A program made the translations under genes and the position numbers. Below the pieces are notes generated by a model. That model made no database searches and was not told the DNA's origin. It was given only the letters and a program-made list of their open reading frames with translations. Of a stretch of DNA of 64,000 nt, positions 38,701 through 46,503 are shown piece after piece. How positions within the stretch are numbered: the first letter of the stretch is position 1; every line of letters starts with the position of its first letter. Source of the stretch: Companilactobacillus zhachilii (GTDB lineage: Bacteria; Bacillota; Bacilli; Lactobacillales; Lactobacillaceae); contig NZ_CP031933.2 in the NCBI RefSeq assembly GCF_003606365.2, positions 1,178,001 to 1,242,000 of the forward strand, in the 5' to 3' direction.

Positions 38701-39070
38701 AGAAAAAGTAATAGGCATTTCAAATAGACTAAACAGCATCGTAGATGAAGCTAACAGACATCCTAATGGTAATCCGGGGCATATTACATGGAGTAAGGCG
38801 GTTTATGCAATTGAATGTCTATCTAAAGAAGTTAATTCAAAGCCTGTTATGCCTGAAGTTTTTGATGACTTTGCAAAGAAGTTTGATTTAACGATTCAAC
38901 AAGGCGAACAAAGTTTAGATGAAGCATTAAACGAAATTTATATGATGTATATGCATGGCGGTAGTAAGTTCAATGATTTAGAAGACTATATGAGAAGTCA
39001 TGGAGATGAAGAATTTTACACCAAGTGTGTCGATGCACTAGTAAATGGTTATGAGGTGGAGCATGGCTAA
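38693..39070 (+). CDS. Phage protein resembling the N-terminal half of DUF1642
   Basis: 125 residues from ATG 38693 after GGAGG. Segments PVMPEVFDDFAKKFDLTIQQ, SLDEALNEIYMMY and CVDALVNGYEVEHG look like the part of DUF1642 proteins that precedes the tyrosine-rich C-terminal block seen in the gene upstream. This suggests a split or duplicated DUF1642 gene. Overlaps both neighbours by 8 bases. Confidence 0.6.
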   Translation: MNKEKVIGISNRLNSIVDEANRHPNGNPGHITWSKAVYAIECLSKEVNSKPVMPEVFDDFAKKFDLTIQQGEQSLDEALNEIYMMYMHGGSKFNDLEDYMRSHGDEEFYTKCVDALVNGYEVEHG

Positions 39071-39284
39071 ATGGGTAACGGTACGTATTAATCACGAGAC
39101 AGGAACTACATTGGAAACCTTAAAGATAAATCGAATTAAAGGGATGTATACATCTTCAATAATAATGAATATCAATTACTTCATAGCGTATGATGGTATG
39201 TTTGGATATCAAGCTTTGGAAACTACTAAGGCTGATTATAAATTGTTAACAAGAATTTTAGAGCTACCAGAATTAAACGTTTGA
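39063..39284 (+). CDS. Hypothetical small phage protein
   Basis: 73 residues from ATG 39063, preceded by GAGGTGGAGC. Strand-rich start (AKWVTVRINHETGTTLETL), then INYFIAYDGMFGYQALETTK. Not recognised. Overlaps the previous gene by 8 bases. Confidence 0.55.
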   Translation: MAKWVTVRINHETGTTLETLKINRIKGMYTSSIIMNINYFIAYDGMFGYQALETTKADYKLLTRILELPELNV

Positions 39285-39295
39285 GAGGAAATTAA

Positions 39296-39490
39296 ATGAT
39301 AATTGATGAATTTGCAAGAAAGACCGCCGAAATACAAGAACTTTTAATGAATAATGATAAGTGCTTGTTAGAAGAGAATAAGCAATTGAAGGAACGAATT
39401 AGTAAGCAAGAACTTAATTGGAAGTTAGTTGAAGGTATTGGTTATGGGATTATTGTAAGTACAATTTTTATTAACAATTTGGATAATTAG
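39296..39490 (+). CDS. Small phage protein with coiled coil and C-terminal membrane segment
   Basis: 64 residues. ATG after GAGGAAATTAA. Residues 5-42 are a charged coiled coil (ENKQLKERISKQELNWKL), followed by a short hydrophobic helix (GIGYGIIVSTIFINNL). Not recognised; many phages carry such small membrane proteins before arpU. Confidence 0.55.
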   Translation: MIIDEFARKTAEIQELLMNNDKCLLEENKQLKERISKQELNWKLVEGIGYGIIVSTIFINNLDN

Positions 39491-39573
39491 ACAACAAAAA
39501 AGCCACCCACAAATGTGAGCAGCTAATTAATTGGTTCCAGCAAATCAATTATATCACTACGGGGGCTGTATTA

Positions 39574-40026
39574 ATGGGATTATTTCCAGAACTAGACGAA
39601 GATCAAACAATTAAAAACGTTAAATACTATTTTGAACACGAGTTTCCAAGGTTAAAGGTTCGCTCACATATGAATATTGCTTCTATACAGTCGCCCAGTT
39701 TTGATACAGTTGGAACTTCAGGAACGACTAGAAATACGCAAGAAGACAAAATTATGGGGCAATTGTGGGCAACAGATTTGGTTAAGGCTACTTATAAAAT
39801 GGTAGAGCGTATGCCAGATGGACCAGATAACCATTATTTTAAAACAATTATAAAATATTGCTTTTTGTATGGAAAAGGTAATACCGTGGCTTTAGAACAG
39901 ACCGGGTATGAATCATCGAGATATTTCGAATGTAAAAGAATGGCTATGTTGTATTTCGCCGATTCATTCAGCGATTATTATGACATGGAAGTAAATGTTA
40001 TGAAAAATGAAAATAGTGGAGTTTGA
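39574..40026 (+). CDS. ArpU family late transcriptional regulator
   Basis: 150 residues. Family features are the start LFPELDEDQTIKNVKYYFEH, the IQSPSFDTVGTSG stretch near 43, and the C-terminal helical DNA-reading part (YESSRYFECKRMAMLYFADSF). ArpU-type proteins are sigma-factor-like activators of late gene expression in Firmicutes phages. It is the last early gene, directly upstream of the structured noncoding region and terS. Preceded by GGGGGCTGTATTA. Confidence 0.9.
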   Translation: MGLFPELDEDQTIKNVKYYFEHEFPRLKVRSHMNIASIQSPSFDTVGTSGTTRNTQEDKIMGQLWATDLVKATYKMVERMPDGPDNHYFKTIIKYCFLYGKGNTVALEQTGYESSRYFECKRMAMLYFADSFSDYYDMEVNVMKNENSGV

Positions 40027-40160
40027 GTGGACAAAGTCCGTAGGACATTCGGAGTGATTCTGAGTAATATTGGTATCGTAGAAAAGATTAGATATGCGGT
40101 TACTCTACCGTTTAAAAGGAGCTCATTTGTTAGAAGAGTTATGATAACGCTCTTCATTTC

Positions 40161-40278
40161 GTGAGAACGCGTGGGCGAGTTAATAAAGACCAATTTTAGA
40201 TAGACGTTCCTTCCCAGGACTTAATATTATTTTACATGCTACTTCGATTAACTTCAGGTTCAACTCCTGGTTCTCACA
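40161..40278 (+). ncRNA. tRNA-like element 1 (118 nt)
   Basis: The acceptor-like arm GTGAGAA (40161-40167) pairs with TTCTCAC (40271-40277), plus an A discriminator. It is stacked directly on a T arm TCAGG-TTCAACT-CCTGG (40254-40270). The 86 bases between do not give a standard D arm or anticodon arm, so this is not a usable tRNA by inspection. Confidence 0.6.
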
Positions 40279-40388
40279 TTGGCCGGCGGAAAACGGCCAT
40301 AAAATATAAAGGAAAGCCTCGTTTTTCCTTTTTGTAAATAACATATAGTATATGAATACGGTAGCGACACTAATTCATATACAACAGT

Positions 40389-40549
40389 AGCTAGTGGCGC
40401 AAAGGGTAACGTAGTCCAGCTCTCTTAAAAGCAGAGTTCTAGATAATATCTTTGAAGGGTATTATCACGGATAGGTTTTGATTAGTTTATAAATCCCGGG
40501 AAACTATTCAAGGAAATCCTGGTGCAAGGTTCGATTCCTTGCCTAGCTA
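40389..40549 (+). ncRNA. tRNA-like element 2 (161 nt)
   Basis: T arm CAAGG-TTCGATT-CCTTG (40525-40541). The acceptor-like AGCTAGT (40389-40395) pairs with CCTAGCT (40542-40548) except at one position. A D-arm-like GCGCAAAGGGTAACG with the GG pair follows, and CTCT...AGAG encloses CTTAAAAGC (possible TAA anticodon, oversized loop). The oversized remainder contains the 9-bp hairpin at 40442-40466 and CCGGGA/TCCTGG. Confidence 0.6.
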
Positions 40550-40724
40550 TATATGATTATGAAAACAGCCTTTTGGTAATGATCATAGTCATTAATGGTA
40601 TTAACATAGGCCTAGCCTGGTGAATACTTAATTATATTAGCCGTGAAACTTACGCCGACTATTCGTACGTTGGCTGACATCGTGATGATGAGGGGGCAGA
40701 CGTGTTACCGTTAAGGCTAATCGT

Positions 40725-40801
40725 AGTGTGATAGTTCACTAAACTGAACGGTTCTCTAAGCAGGACGGGTAAGGACGTGGGTTCGAATCCCACTCACACT
40801 A
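40725..40801 (+). tRNA. Degenerate tRNA or tRNA-like element 3 (77 nt)
   Basis: Acceptor AGTGTGA/TCACACT, D stem GTTC/GAAC and T arm GTGGG-TTCGAAT-CCCAC are all perfect, and total length is that of a normal tRNA. However, the D loop (ACTAAACT) lacks the GG that contacts the T loop. The anticodon stem GTTCT/AGGAC closes a six-base loop (CTAAGC), so no anticodon can be assigned safely. No encoded CCA. Confidence 0.45.
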
Positions 40802-40834
40802 TATTAAAACTGAACGCGTACTTAGTACGCCACT

Positions 40835-40869
40835 AGCTGATAGGTTAATTCCTATCGGCTTTTTATTTT
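40835..40869 (+). terminator. Intrinsic terminator ending the noncoding RNA region
   Basis: AGCTGATAGG pairs over 10 bp with CCTATCGGCT (one G-U) around TTAATT, followed by TTTTATTTT. It ends 13 bases before the next ORF start and gives the structured region a defined 3' end. Confidence 0.88.
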
Positions 40870-40881
40870 GGAGGAAACAAT

Positions 40882-40950
40882 ATGACATTAAGAGCTGTAA
40901 AGAGATCTGACGAGAAGTTTAGAAAGCTGTGGTTCCATGAAAATGATTAA
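40882..40950 (+). CDS. Very small ORF, 22 residues
   Basis: ATG after GGAGGAAACAAT, one of the best ribosome sites here. Encodes MTLRAVKRSDEKFRKLWFHE and two more residues. Its 3' end overlaps the next small ORF by 14 bases. Possibly a leader peptide coupling translation into the packaging genes; no family recognised. Confidence 0.4.
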   Translation: MTLRAVKRSDEKFRKLWFHEND

Positions 40951-41065
40951 GACATCCTTTGGATATATGACATCTCAAGAGGCCAAAATGATTGGTGATA
41001 TTGCCAGAGATGAAAAGAAACAAAAAAAGAAGTACCTTAACAGACCAAAAACAGTTAGAAAGTAG
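40937..41065 (+). CDS. Small basic phage ORF, 42 residues
   Basis: MKMIKTSFGYMTSQEAKMIG followed by a Lys-rich tail (DEKKQKKKYLNRPKTVRK). It starts inside the 22-residue ORF and ends at the terS ribosome site (TAGGTGATGATG). Not recognised; its position immediately before terS is where small phage accessory ORFs often sit. Confidence 0.5.
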   Translation: MKMIKTSFGYMTSQEAKMIGDIARDEKKQKKKYLNRPKTVRK

Positions 41066-41074
41066 GTGATGATG

Positions 41075-41659
41075 TTGGCTAAGTCAAATATTGGTGAATG
41101 GATAACTCCCGAAGGACTACTTCAATTAGAAGGCTGGGCACGTGATGGCTTAACTGACGAACAAATAGCCCATAATATTGGGATTGTTCCATCAACACTT
41201 TATGAGTGGAAAAAAAAGCAATCGGAGATATCGGAGACCCTAAAAAAGGGGAAATCCGTTGTTGATCGTGAAATTGAGAACGCCTTATTCAAGCGTGCCA
41301 AGGGATTCACGACTACCGAGACACAATACAAAGTTGTCCCGCTTGACGATGAATTAATTGATGTTAGAAGACGTGACTATGAAAACAAGTGGAAGTTGAA
41401 GCACCCTGAAGCATCTAAACAAGAGATTCAAGATGCTGCTATCAAAGGTGTGAAGACTACCAGACGAATTAAATTGGGATTAGTTGAAAAAGAGGTTCCA
41501 CCTGATACGACTGCTGCTATATTCTGGTTAAAGAATCGTAAGCCTGAAGAATGGCGTGATAAGCATGAGACTGAGTTATCCGGTGGTTTAAATGTTCATA
41601 ACCCGTATGCCAATCTTACTGATGCCGAATTGAAGAAGATTGCTCATGAACAGAAATGA
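41075..41659 (+). CDS. terS: Terminase small subunit
   Basis: About 194 residues. Binds phage DNA at the packaging site. N-terminal helix-turn-helix (LEGWARDGLTDEQIAHNIGI, VPSTLYEWKKKQSEI), a central oligomerisation region, then PPDTTAAIFWLKNRKPEEWRD, a hallmark of this family, and a short tail for the large subunit. TTG 41075 suits the AGGTGAT site; ATG 41072 or 41069 remain possible. Overlaps terL by 14 bases. Confidence 0.92.
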   Translation: MAKSNIGEWITPEGLLQLEGWARDGLTDEQIAHNIGIVPSTLYEWKKKQSEISETLKKGKSVVDREIENALFKRAKGFTTTETQYKVVPLDDELIDVRRRDYENKWKLKHPEASKQEIQDAAIKGVKTTRRIKLGLVEKEVPPDTTAAIFWLKNRKPEEWRDKHETELSGGLNVHNPYANLTDAELKKIAHEQK

Positions 41660-43079
41660 CTGGATCAGACGTGGTGCAGAGATTGAACTTGCACGACGAC
41701 ATTTTTTTGATTTCTGCAAACTGAGAATGCCAGACTTTTACAAGCCTAATCGTAAATACTTGGTAGATTTGTGTAATGATTTGGAAGACTTTCTGACAAG
41801 TAATAATCAAGTGTTAGTTGTTAATGAGCCACCACGTCATGGCAAATCATTAACCGCCACTAACTTTGTTGAATGGATATTAGGACGTGACAACACGTTT
41901 AGAATTATGACAGGCTCTTACAATGAAACACTATCAACCGTGTTCAGTAAGTCAGTACGTAATACTATTCAAGAAGTTAAAGCTGATGACAATATACTTG
42001 TTTATAATGATATTTTTCCTGACACCCATATCAAGTATGGTGATGCGGCAATGAATATGTGGAGCTTAGAAGGTAACCCGGTCAACAATTATCTTGCTAC
42101 ATCTCCAAGCGGTACATCTACTGGTTTTGGTGCTGATCTTATTATTATTGATGATGTTATTAAGTCAGCTCAAGAAGCTAACAACGCTAATAGATTAGAT
42201 GATATCTATCGTTGGTATGTGGATACTATGATTTCACGTCTTGAAAAAGGTGGCAAAGTGCTGATTATCATGACTCGTTGGGCATCAGGCGATTTAGCTG
42301 GACGTGTATTAACAGAAATGCCTAAAGCTGGTTTCAAAGTTAAGCACATCAATATGAAGGCTTTGCAAGATGATGGAACAATGTTATGTGATGATGTTCT
42401 TTCATATACTGAATATAAACGCAAGATATCCGTGATGTCGCCTGAAATAGCAGCTGCTAACTATCAGCAAGAGCCAATTGACTTGAAGGGTGCTTTGTAT
42501 CAGAAGTTCAATACTTACACTAAGCAACCAGAATTTACTGGCATATATGCTTACTGTGATACTGCTGACGAAGGCTCTGATTATCTGGTATCAATCGTAT
42601 ATGGGATGTACAAACAAGAACCGTATATCTTAGATGTGGTCATGACACAGGAACCCATGGAAGTAACGGAAAAACTGGTGACTGAAAGCTATTATCGTAA
42701 TCACGTTAATATGGCACGTATCGAATCCAATAATGGTGGTAAAGGATTTGCACGCCAAGTTGATAGCAAATTAAAGAATGAATATGGAACTAATCGAACA
42801 GTTATTAATTGGTTTCACAATGGACAAAATAAAGATGCACGTATTCTATCTAACTCAAGTTGGGTAGAAGAACATGTACATTATCCGGAGGACTGGAAGT
42901 TAAGATTTCCAGTCTTTTTTGATGCTATTAAAAAATATCAAAGAGCAGGTAAGAATCTGCATGATGATGCATCTGATTCATTAACAGGTGTTGCTGAATC
43001 AGTCATGGCAATGCAATCAGAAACACAAGCGCCATCAATCAATGAGCAAGCTGACTATTTAGATAGCCTGGGACTCTAA
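41646..43079 (+). CDS. terL: Terminase large subunit
   Basis: ATP-driven packaging motor and headful nuclease. 477 residues. The ATPase has the adenine/Walker A region VVNEPPRHGKSLTATNF near 62 and Walker B DLIIIDDVI near 175. The C-terminal RNase H-like nuclease has IYAYCDTADEGSDY near 305 with a catalytic Asp and DDASDSLTGVAES near 448 with others. ATG 41646 is chosen over TTG 41640. Followed 19 bases later by the portal gene. Confidence 0.95.
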   Translation: MNRNDWIRRGAEIELARRHFFDFCKLRMPDFYKPNRKYLVDLCNDLEDFLTSNNQVLVVNEPPRHGKSLTATNFVEWILGRDNTFRIMTGSYNETLSTVFSKSVRNTIQEVKADDNILVYNDIFPDTHIKYGDAAMNMWSLEGNPVNNYLATSPSGTSTGFGADLIIIDDVIKSAQEANNANRLDDIYRWYVDTMISRLEKGGKVLIIMTRWASGDLAGRVLTEMPKAGFKVKHINMKALQDDGTMLCDDVLSYTEYKRKISVMSPEIAAANYQQEPIDLKGALYQKFNTYTKQPEFTGIYAYCDTADEGSDYLVSIVYGMYKQEPYILDVVMTQEPMEVTEKLVTESYYRNHVNMARIESNNGGKGFARQVDSKLKNEYGTNRTVINWFHNGQNKDARILSNSSWVEEHVHYPEDWKLRFPVFFDAIKKYQRAGKNLHDDASDSLTGVAESVMAMQSETQAPSINEQADYLDSLGL

Positions 43080-43098
43080 ATGAAAGGAGAGTGATTTA

Positions 43099-44790
43099 AT
43101 GGCAATTGAAGATAATCCAATGGCGTACTATTCAAGTCTACCTTATCCAGATCAACGAACAATTCATATGTTGAGTGGTAGACGTTTCTCACTTGAATCA
43201 AATAAACAATACAAAATGCCACAAGAAATATTTGATGCTTTGAAGAAGAATTCGGTTAAGCTTGGAGAAGTTGCGACCCAATTTATTGAGAAACACCAAG
43301 CGCTTCAAGTACCACGCTTATTAACGTTGTATCGTTATTACATTGGTGACAATGATATTCACTACTGGGATAGTGAAAAGTCTGACAGTAGGGCCGATAA
43401 TCGTATTGCAAGTGGGTTTGCTCATTTCATTACATCAATTAAAACTGGCTATCGTTTCGGCAACAATATTAAATTTCAATACAACGAAGATTCTGATACA
43501 TCTAAAGATGATGAAGATAAGCTCAATGATTTGATTGCTGATTTTAATTCTAAGAATGATGAATCATATCATGAAAAAATTATGGGCAAGAACCTGTCAA
43601 TTATGGGACGTGCGTACGAATTAATGTATGTACGTGAGAATACCAACGAAGTGGCATTACGACCTGTGAACCCTGCTAATGCGTTTGTGGTTTACGATTC
43701 TAGCATGGAACAACATTCACTATTTGCCGTTTATTATTACAACATCAACTTTAATCAGCAAGATTATTGGTACACAGTTATCTATACTGATGATCATATT
43801 TACTATTACAAGCCAACGTCTGATTATGATGGACAACTAACATTATTAAGAAGTGAAGAGCATAGCTTTGGTAGTGTTCCAATCACTGAATATATTAATA
43901 ATGATGAACGTATGGGTGACTGGGAATATAAGCTTGATACCATTGATGCAATCGATAAAAGTAAGTCTGAAATGGCAAACTCACAAGAAGACTTTAGCAA
44001 TGCAATGCTTATGATTACTGGTGATATTGATGTTCCTAAAACACCATGGGTCGGCGCTGATGGCCAACCATTGAAAGATGAAGATGGACATATTCTTTAT
44101 AAGAAGAAGCCTCAAATTGATACTCATCAAAGCAAGATATGGTTAAAGCCAGCACTAGTTAAGAGTGGTATCAATGATAACAGCCAGGTTGTTCAACCTA
44201 CTGCATCGTATCTAACTAAAGAATTGAATTCTGATGGCTGGAAACTCTACATTGATGCTTTGAATATGGAAATTCATAAGGACACAAATACACCCGATAC
44301 AAGTGATGCTAACTTTGCATCAAATGCGTCGGGTGTTGCCATGTCATATAAGCTTTGGGGCAGTGATCAAGAGCGTTCTAATCAGGAATCATTGTATACA
44401 AGAGGAATCATGCGCCGTATGCGCTTATTGGGTAATTATTGGCAAAAGTTAAATGACATTAAAGATGCAAGTATGGTTGAGAACATTAATCCAATCTATA
44501 CGCCTAATTTGCCTAAGAATGATGCAGAAATTATGCAGACCGTCACCGCTTTGGTTAATACCGGTAAAGTTTCTGATCAGACTATTCTTGAACAAATAGA
44601 ACCAATCACAGGTGTGAGTTATGAGTCCGAAAAGGAACGTAATGAAGATGATACTGAAGAAGCTCAAAAGAGTAATCCTTTTAACAAGGTATTTAATAGA
44701 AAGTCTGACGATAATCAAGAGCCAGAAAGTGATGATTCTGATTCAAAAGAGGTAGATTCTGATGAAACTAACGAAGAATCAAGCGATTAG
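43099..44790 (+). CDS. Phage portal protein (SPP1 gp6 family)
   Basis: Dodecameric vertex through which DNA enters the head. 563 residues, slightly long. Recognisable parts are RLLTLYRYYIGDNDIHYWDS and RIASGFAHFITSIKTGYRFG, LRPVNPANAFVVYD, and the crown segment SDANFASNASGVAMSYKLWG. The C-terminal 50 residues are acidic low complexity (SDDNQEPESDDSDSKEVD). ATG follows AAAGGAGAG. Overlaps the minor head gene by 29 bases. Confidence 0.95.
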   Translation: MAIEDNPMAYYSSLPYPDQRTIHMLSGRRFSLESNKQYKMPQEIFDALKKNSVKLGEVATQFIEKHQALQVPRLLTLYRYYIGDNDIHYWDSEKSDSRADNRIASGFAHFITSIKTGYRFGNNIKFQYNEDSDTSKDDEDKLNDLIADFNSKNDESYHEKIMGKNLSIMGRAYELMYVRENTNEVALRPVNPANAFVVYDSSMEQHSLFAVYYYNINFNQQDYWYTVIYTDDHIYYYKPTSDYDGQLTLLRSEEHSFGSVPITEYINNDERMGDWEYKLDTIDAIDKSKSEMANSQEDFSNAMLMITGDIDVPKTPWVGADGQPLKDEDGHILYKKKPQIDTHQSKIWLKPALVKSGINDNSQVVQPTASYLTKELNSDGWKLYIDALNMEIHKDTNTPDTSDANFASNASGVAMSYKLWGSDQERSNQESLYTRGIMRRMRLLGNYWQKLNDIKDASMVENINPIYTPNLPKNDAEIMQTVTALVNTGKVSDQTILEQIEPITGVSYESEKERNEDDTEEAQKSNPFNKVFNRKSDDNQEPESDDSDSKEVDSDETNEESSD

Positions 44791-45733
44791 AATTGCTCAA
44801 AAAGTCTATGGTAAGCAGGACGAACGTGTTAAAGAAATAGAACACATGTATCGAGATACTCAATCTAAGGTTATTAATGATGTTGATGCGTTCATGGGAG
44901 CTAACAAATCATGGACAGCGAAGGCTAGTCCTGATGAGATTGCTAACTTCTTAGCCAATTTAAAAGATACTTTTTATAACGCTAGTGCTGATGATCAGAA
45001 TCTTATTAAGATTGCATATGGTAGTAATGAGCTAAGAACTAATGGTGATATGTTAATGGCTAATATCACTAGGGATGTTGTCAGACAGTCGATGGCTCAA
45101 AAGATTCATTTAGGCGTATCAACTAAAAATATTCCTGATGTTGTCAATGCTTCAACATATCATCAAGCTACTAAAGTTCTTAGAAATAATAGACATATTT
45201 CAGAGCAAAGTAAGAATGTCGATGCAATTATTTATAAGTCAGTTCAAAATGCCACATTGGACAGTCACGTTGATTCTGACATGTTTTCATCAATCAATAA
45301 GCAAACTATGCAGACACTTAGAAAAGTTCGTGACGTTGCCGAAATGGCTGCTAAAAGTCCTAAGGATTCTTTGAATTGGAAAACTACTATTTCCAATATT
45401 TTGACTGGTGGTGACAAAGCTACCGATGGTCAAATGGGACGTGCAGCAGGATTAATCAGGACTGCGACAGCTCAAGCCATGAACCGTACTAGGTTGCAAG
45501 ACTTCCATTCAAGAGGCGTTAAGAAGTATAAATATATATCACTAGAAGCTCAAAATACTTGTGCTGATTGTGATGCACTTGATGGCCAGATATTTAATGT
45601 TGAAGATGCTGAAGAAGGTGTTAACTTTCCGTTAATGCATCCTAATTGTCAGTGTACTGTCATTGAAATTAATGACGATGATGATTGGGATAATAGTGAT
45701 TACGATGTCACAGATGAATTAGATGAATTGTAG
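44762..45733 (+). CDS. Phage minor head protein (SPP1 gp7/MuF family)
   Basis: 323 residues. The C-terminal Mu gpF-like domain is clear: RTATAQAMNRTRLQDFHSRG, YISLEAQNTCADCDALDGQI, then FPLMHPNCQCTVIEI, with Cys and His residues in the expected positions. Such proteins bind the portal and may be ejected with DNA. Starts inside the portal gene. No toxin domain is fused to it, and the length is that of a simple MuF protein. Confidence 0.93.
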   Translation: MKLTKNQAIRIAQKVYGKQDERVKEIEHMYRDTQSKVINDVDAFMGANKSWTAKASPDEIANFLANLKDTFYNASADDQNLIKIAYGSNELRTNGDMLMANITRDVVRQSMAQKIHLGVSTKNIPDVVNASTYHQATKVLRNNRHISEQSKNVDAIIYKSVQNATLDSHVDSDMFSSINKQTMQTLRKVRDVAEMAAKSPKDSLNWKTTISNILTGGDKATDGQMGRAAGLIRTATAQAMNRTRLQDFHSRGVKKYKYISLEAQNTCADCDALDGQIFNVEDAEEGVNFPLMHPNCQCTVIEINDDDDWDNSDYDVTDELDEL

Positions 45734-45758
45734 GCAACTTTAAATGTTGTCTTTTTTT
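45733..45758 (+). terminator. Hairpin with T tail between head genes
   Basis: GGCAAC/GTTGTC (one G-U) around TTTAAAT, followed by seven T. It begins within the stop codon of the minor head gene. A short stem, so probably a partial terminator that lowers expression of downstream genes or protects 3' ends. Confidence 0.6.
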
Positions 45759-45803
45759 ATGCCTTCAAACGTGTGTCAGGCGTTAAAGAGCCATGGGTAT
45801 AAA

Positions 45804-45841
45804 GCCGACGGGCTATAAATGGAAATCAATGCCGACGGGCT
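45804..45841 (+). repeat. Two copies of GCCGACGGGCT before the scaffold gene
   Basis: Exact 11-bp direct repeats at 45804-45814 and 45831-45841. Each can form a small GCC-GACG-GGC hairpin. They lie in the 127-bp gap before the scaffold gene, just upstream of its GGGAGGATAACTT ribosome site. Confidence 0.6.
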
Positions 45842-45860
45842 TAAAACGGGAGGATAACTT

Positions 45861-46487
45861 ATGGACCCTAATCAAAATAATGACCAATCACAAGAACCAA
45901 ATGTAAATAATGAGCCTACTCAAACTGAAGTGACTTTTGATGATAAGCAACAAGAAAAAGTTAATCAATTAGTAAGTGCAGGCAAAGCCAAAGAAAAAGC
46001 TCGTGCCGATCAAACTATTAAAGAGTTGCAAAGCAAGGTTGGAAACATTCCAAATTTGATTAAAGAAGCAATTGCAAAGCATGACACCGAAGCAAATATG
46101 ACAGATAAAGAGAAGTCGGATGCTCATACTCAAGAGCTTGAAAATCAAATTGCAAAACTGCAAGAAGAAAACAAACACCGTGCATTAGTTGATAGTGCTA
46201 ATAAGATTGTAGCCGAAAAAGGATTGCCACAATCATTTGCAAAATTGTTCGTTGGTTCTACTGATGACGAGACTCAACAAAACCTTGAAAGTGTCAAAAC
46301 TGAATTTGATAAAGCTGTGCAAGAAAGTGTTGAAGAACGCCTAAAGGGTAAGAGTTCACCTCAAACCGCTACTGGCAGTCAAGCTACAACAGTCAATGAG
46401 GATTTAAGTGACATGAGCCTTGAAGATTTAACTAAGGCATATCTGCAAAATCCAGATTTGATTAAGAAGAATTATTTAAATAAATAG
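45861..46487 (+). CDS. Phage scaffolding protein (DUF4355-like)
   Basis: 208 residues. Acidic, Gln/Asn-rich start, then a long coiled coil (DKQQEKVNQLVSAGKAKEKA, DAHTQELENQIAKLQEENK) and a C-terminal helical capsid-binding part (LSDMSLEDLTKAYLQNPDL). This is the layout of Gram-positive phage scaffolds, and the gene sits directly before the capsid gene. ATG 45861 follows GGGAGGATAACTT. Confidence 0.9.
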   Translation: MDPNQNNDQSQEPNVNNEPTQTEVTFDDKQQEKVNQLVSAGKAKEKARADQTIKELQSKVGNIPNLIKEAIAKHDTEANMTDKEKSDAHTQELENQIAKLQEENKHRALVDSANKIVAEKGLPQSFAKLFVGSTDDETQQNLESVKTEFDKAVQESVEERLKGKSSPQTATGSQATTVNEDLSDMSLEDLTKAYLQNPDLIKKNYLNK

Positions 46488-46503
46488 AAAGAAGGAAATT
46501 TAA

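Larger units (their letters stand above)
40030..40869 (+). ncRNA. Large structured noncoding RNA candidate (GOLLD/ROOL-like) between arpU and terS
   Basis: An 840-bp region with no ORF of note and dense helices. Hairpins include 40133-40155 (GAAGAG/CTCTTC), 40280-40299 (TGGCCG/CGGCCA), 40348-40357 with 40373-40382 (GTATATGAAT/ATTCATATAC), 40442-40466 (9 bp), 40636-40642 with 40715-40721 (ATTAGCC/GGCTAAT) enclosing 40654-40674, and 40815-40829. Three tRNA-like acceptor/T-arm units are embedded. It ends at an intrinsic terminator. GOLLD and ROOL RNAs are of this size, occur in Lactobacillales phages and are associated with tRNAs. The family match is not proven here. Confidence 0.65.

Noticed and set aside
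40308..40333. AAAGGAAA...TTTCCTTTTT as a second terminator within the noncoding region
   Set aside because: It could terminate, but it may equally be a helix of the large RNA. The stem is A/T-rich and structure continues on both sides, so it was not listed separately.
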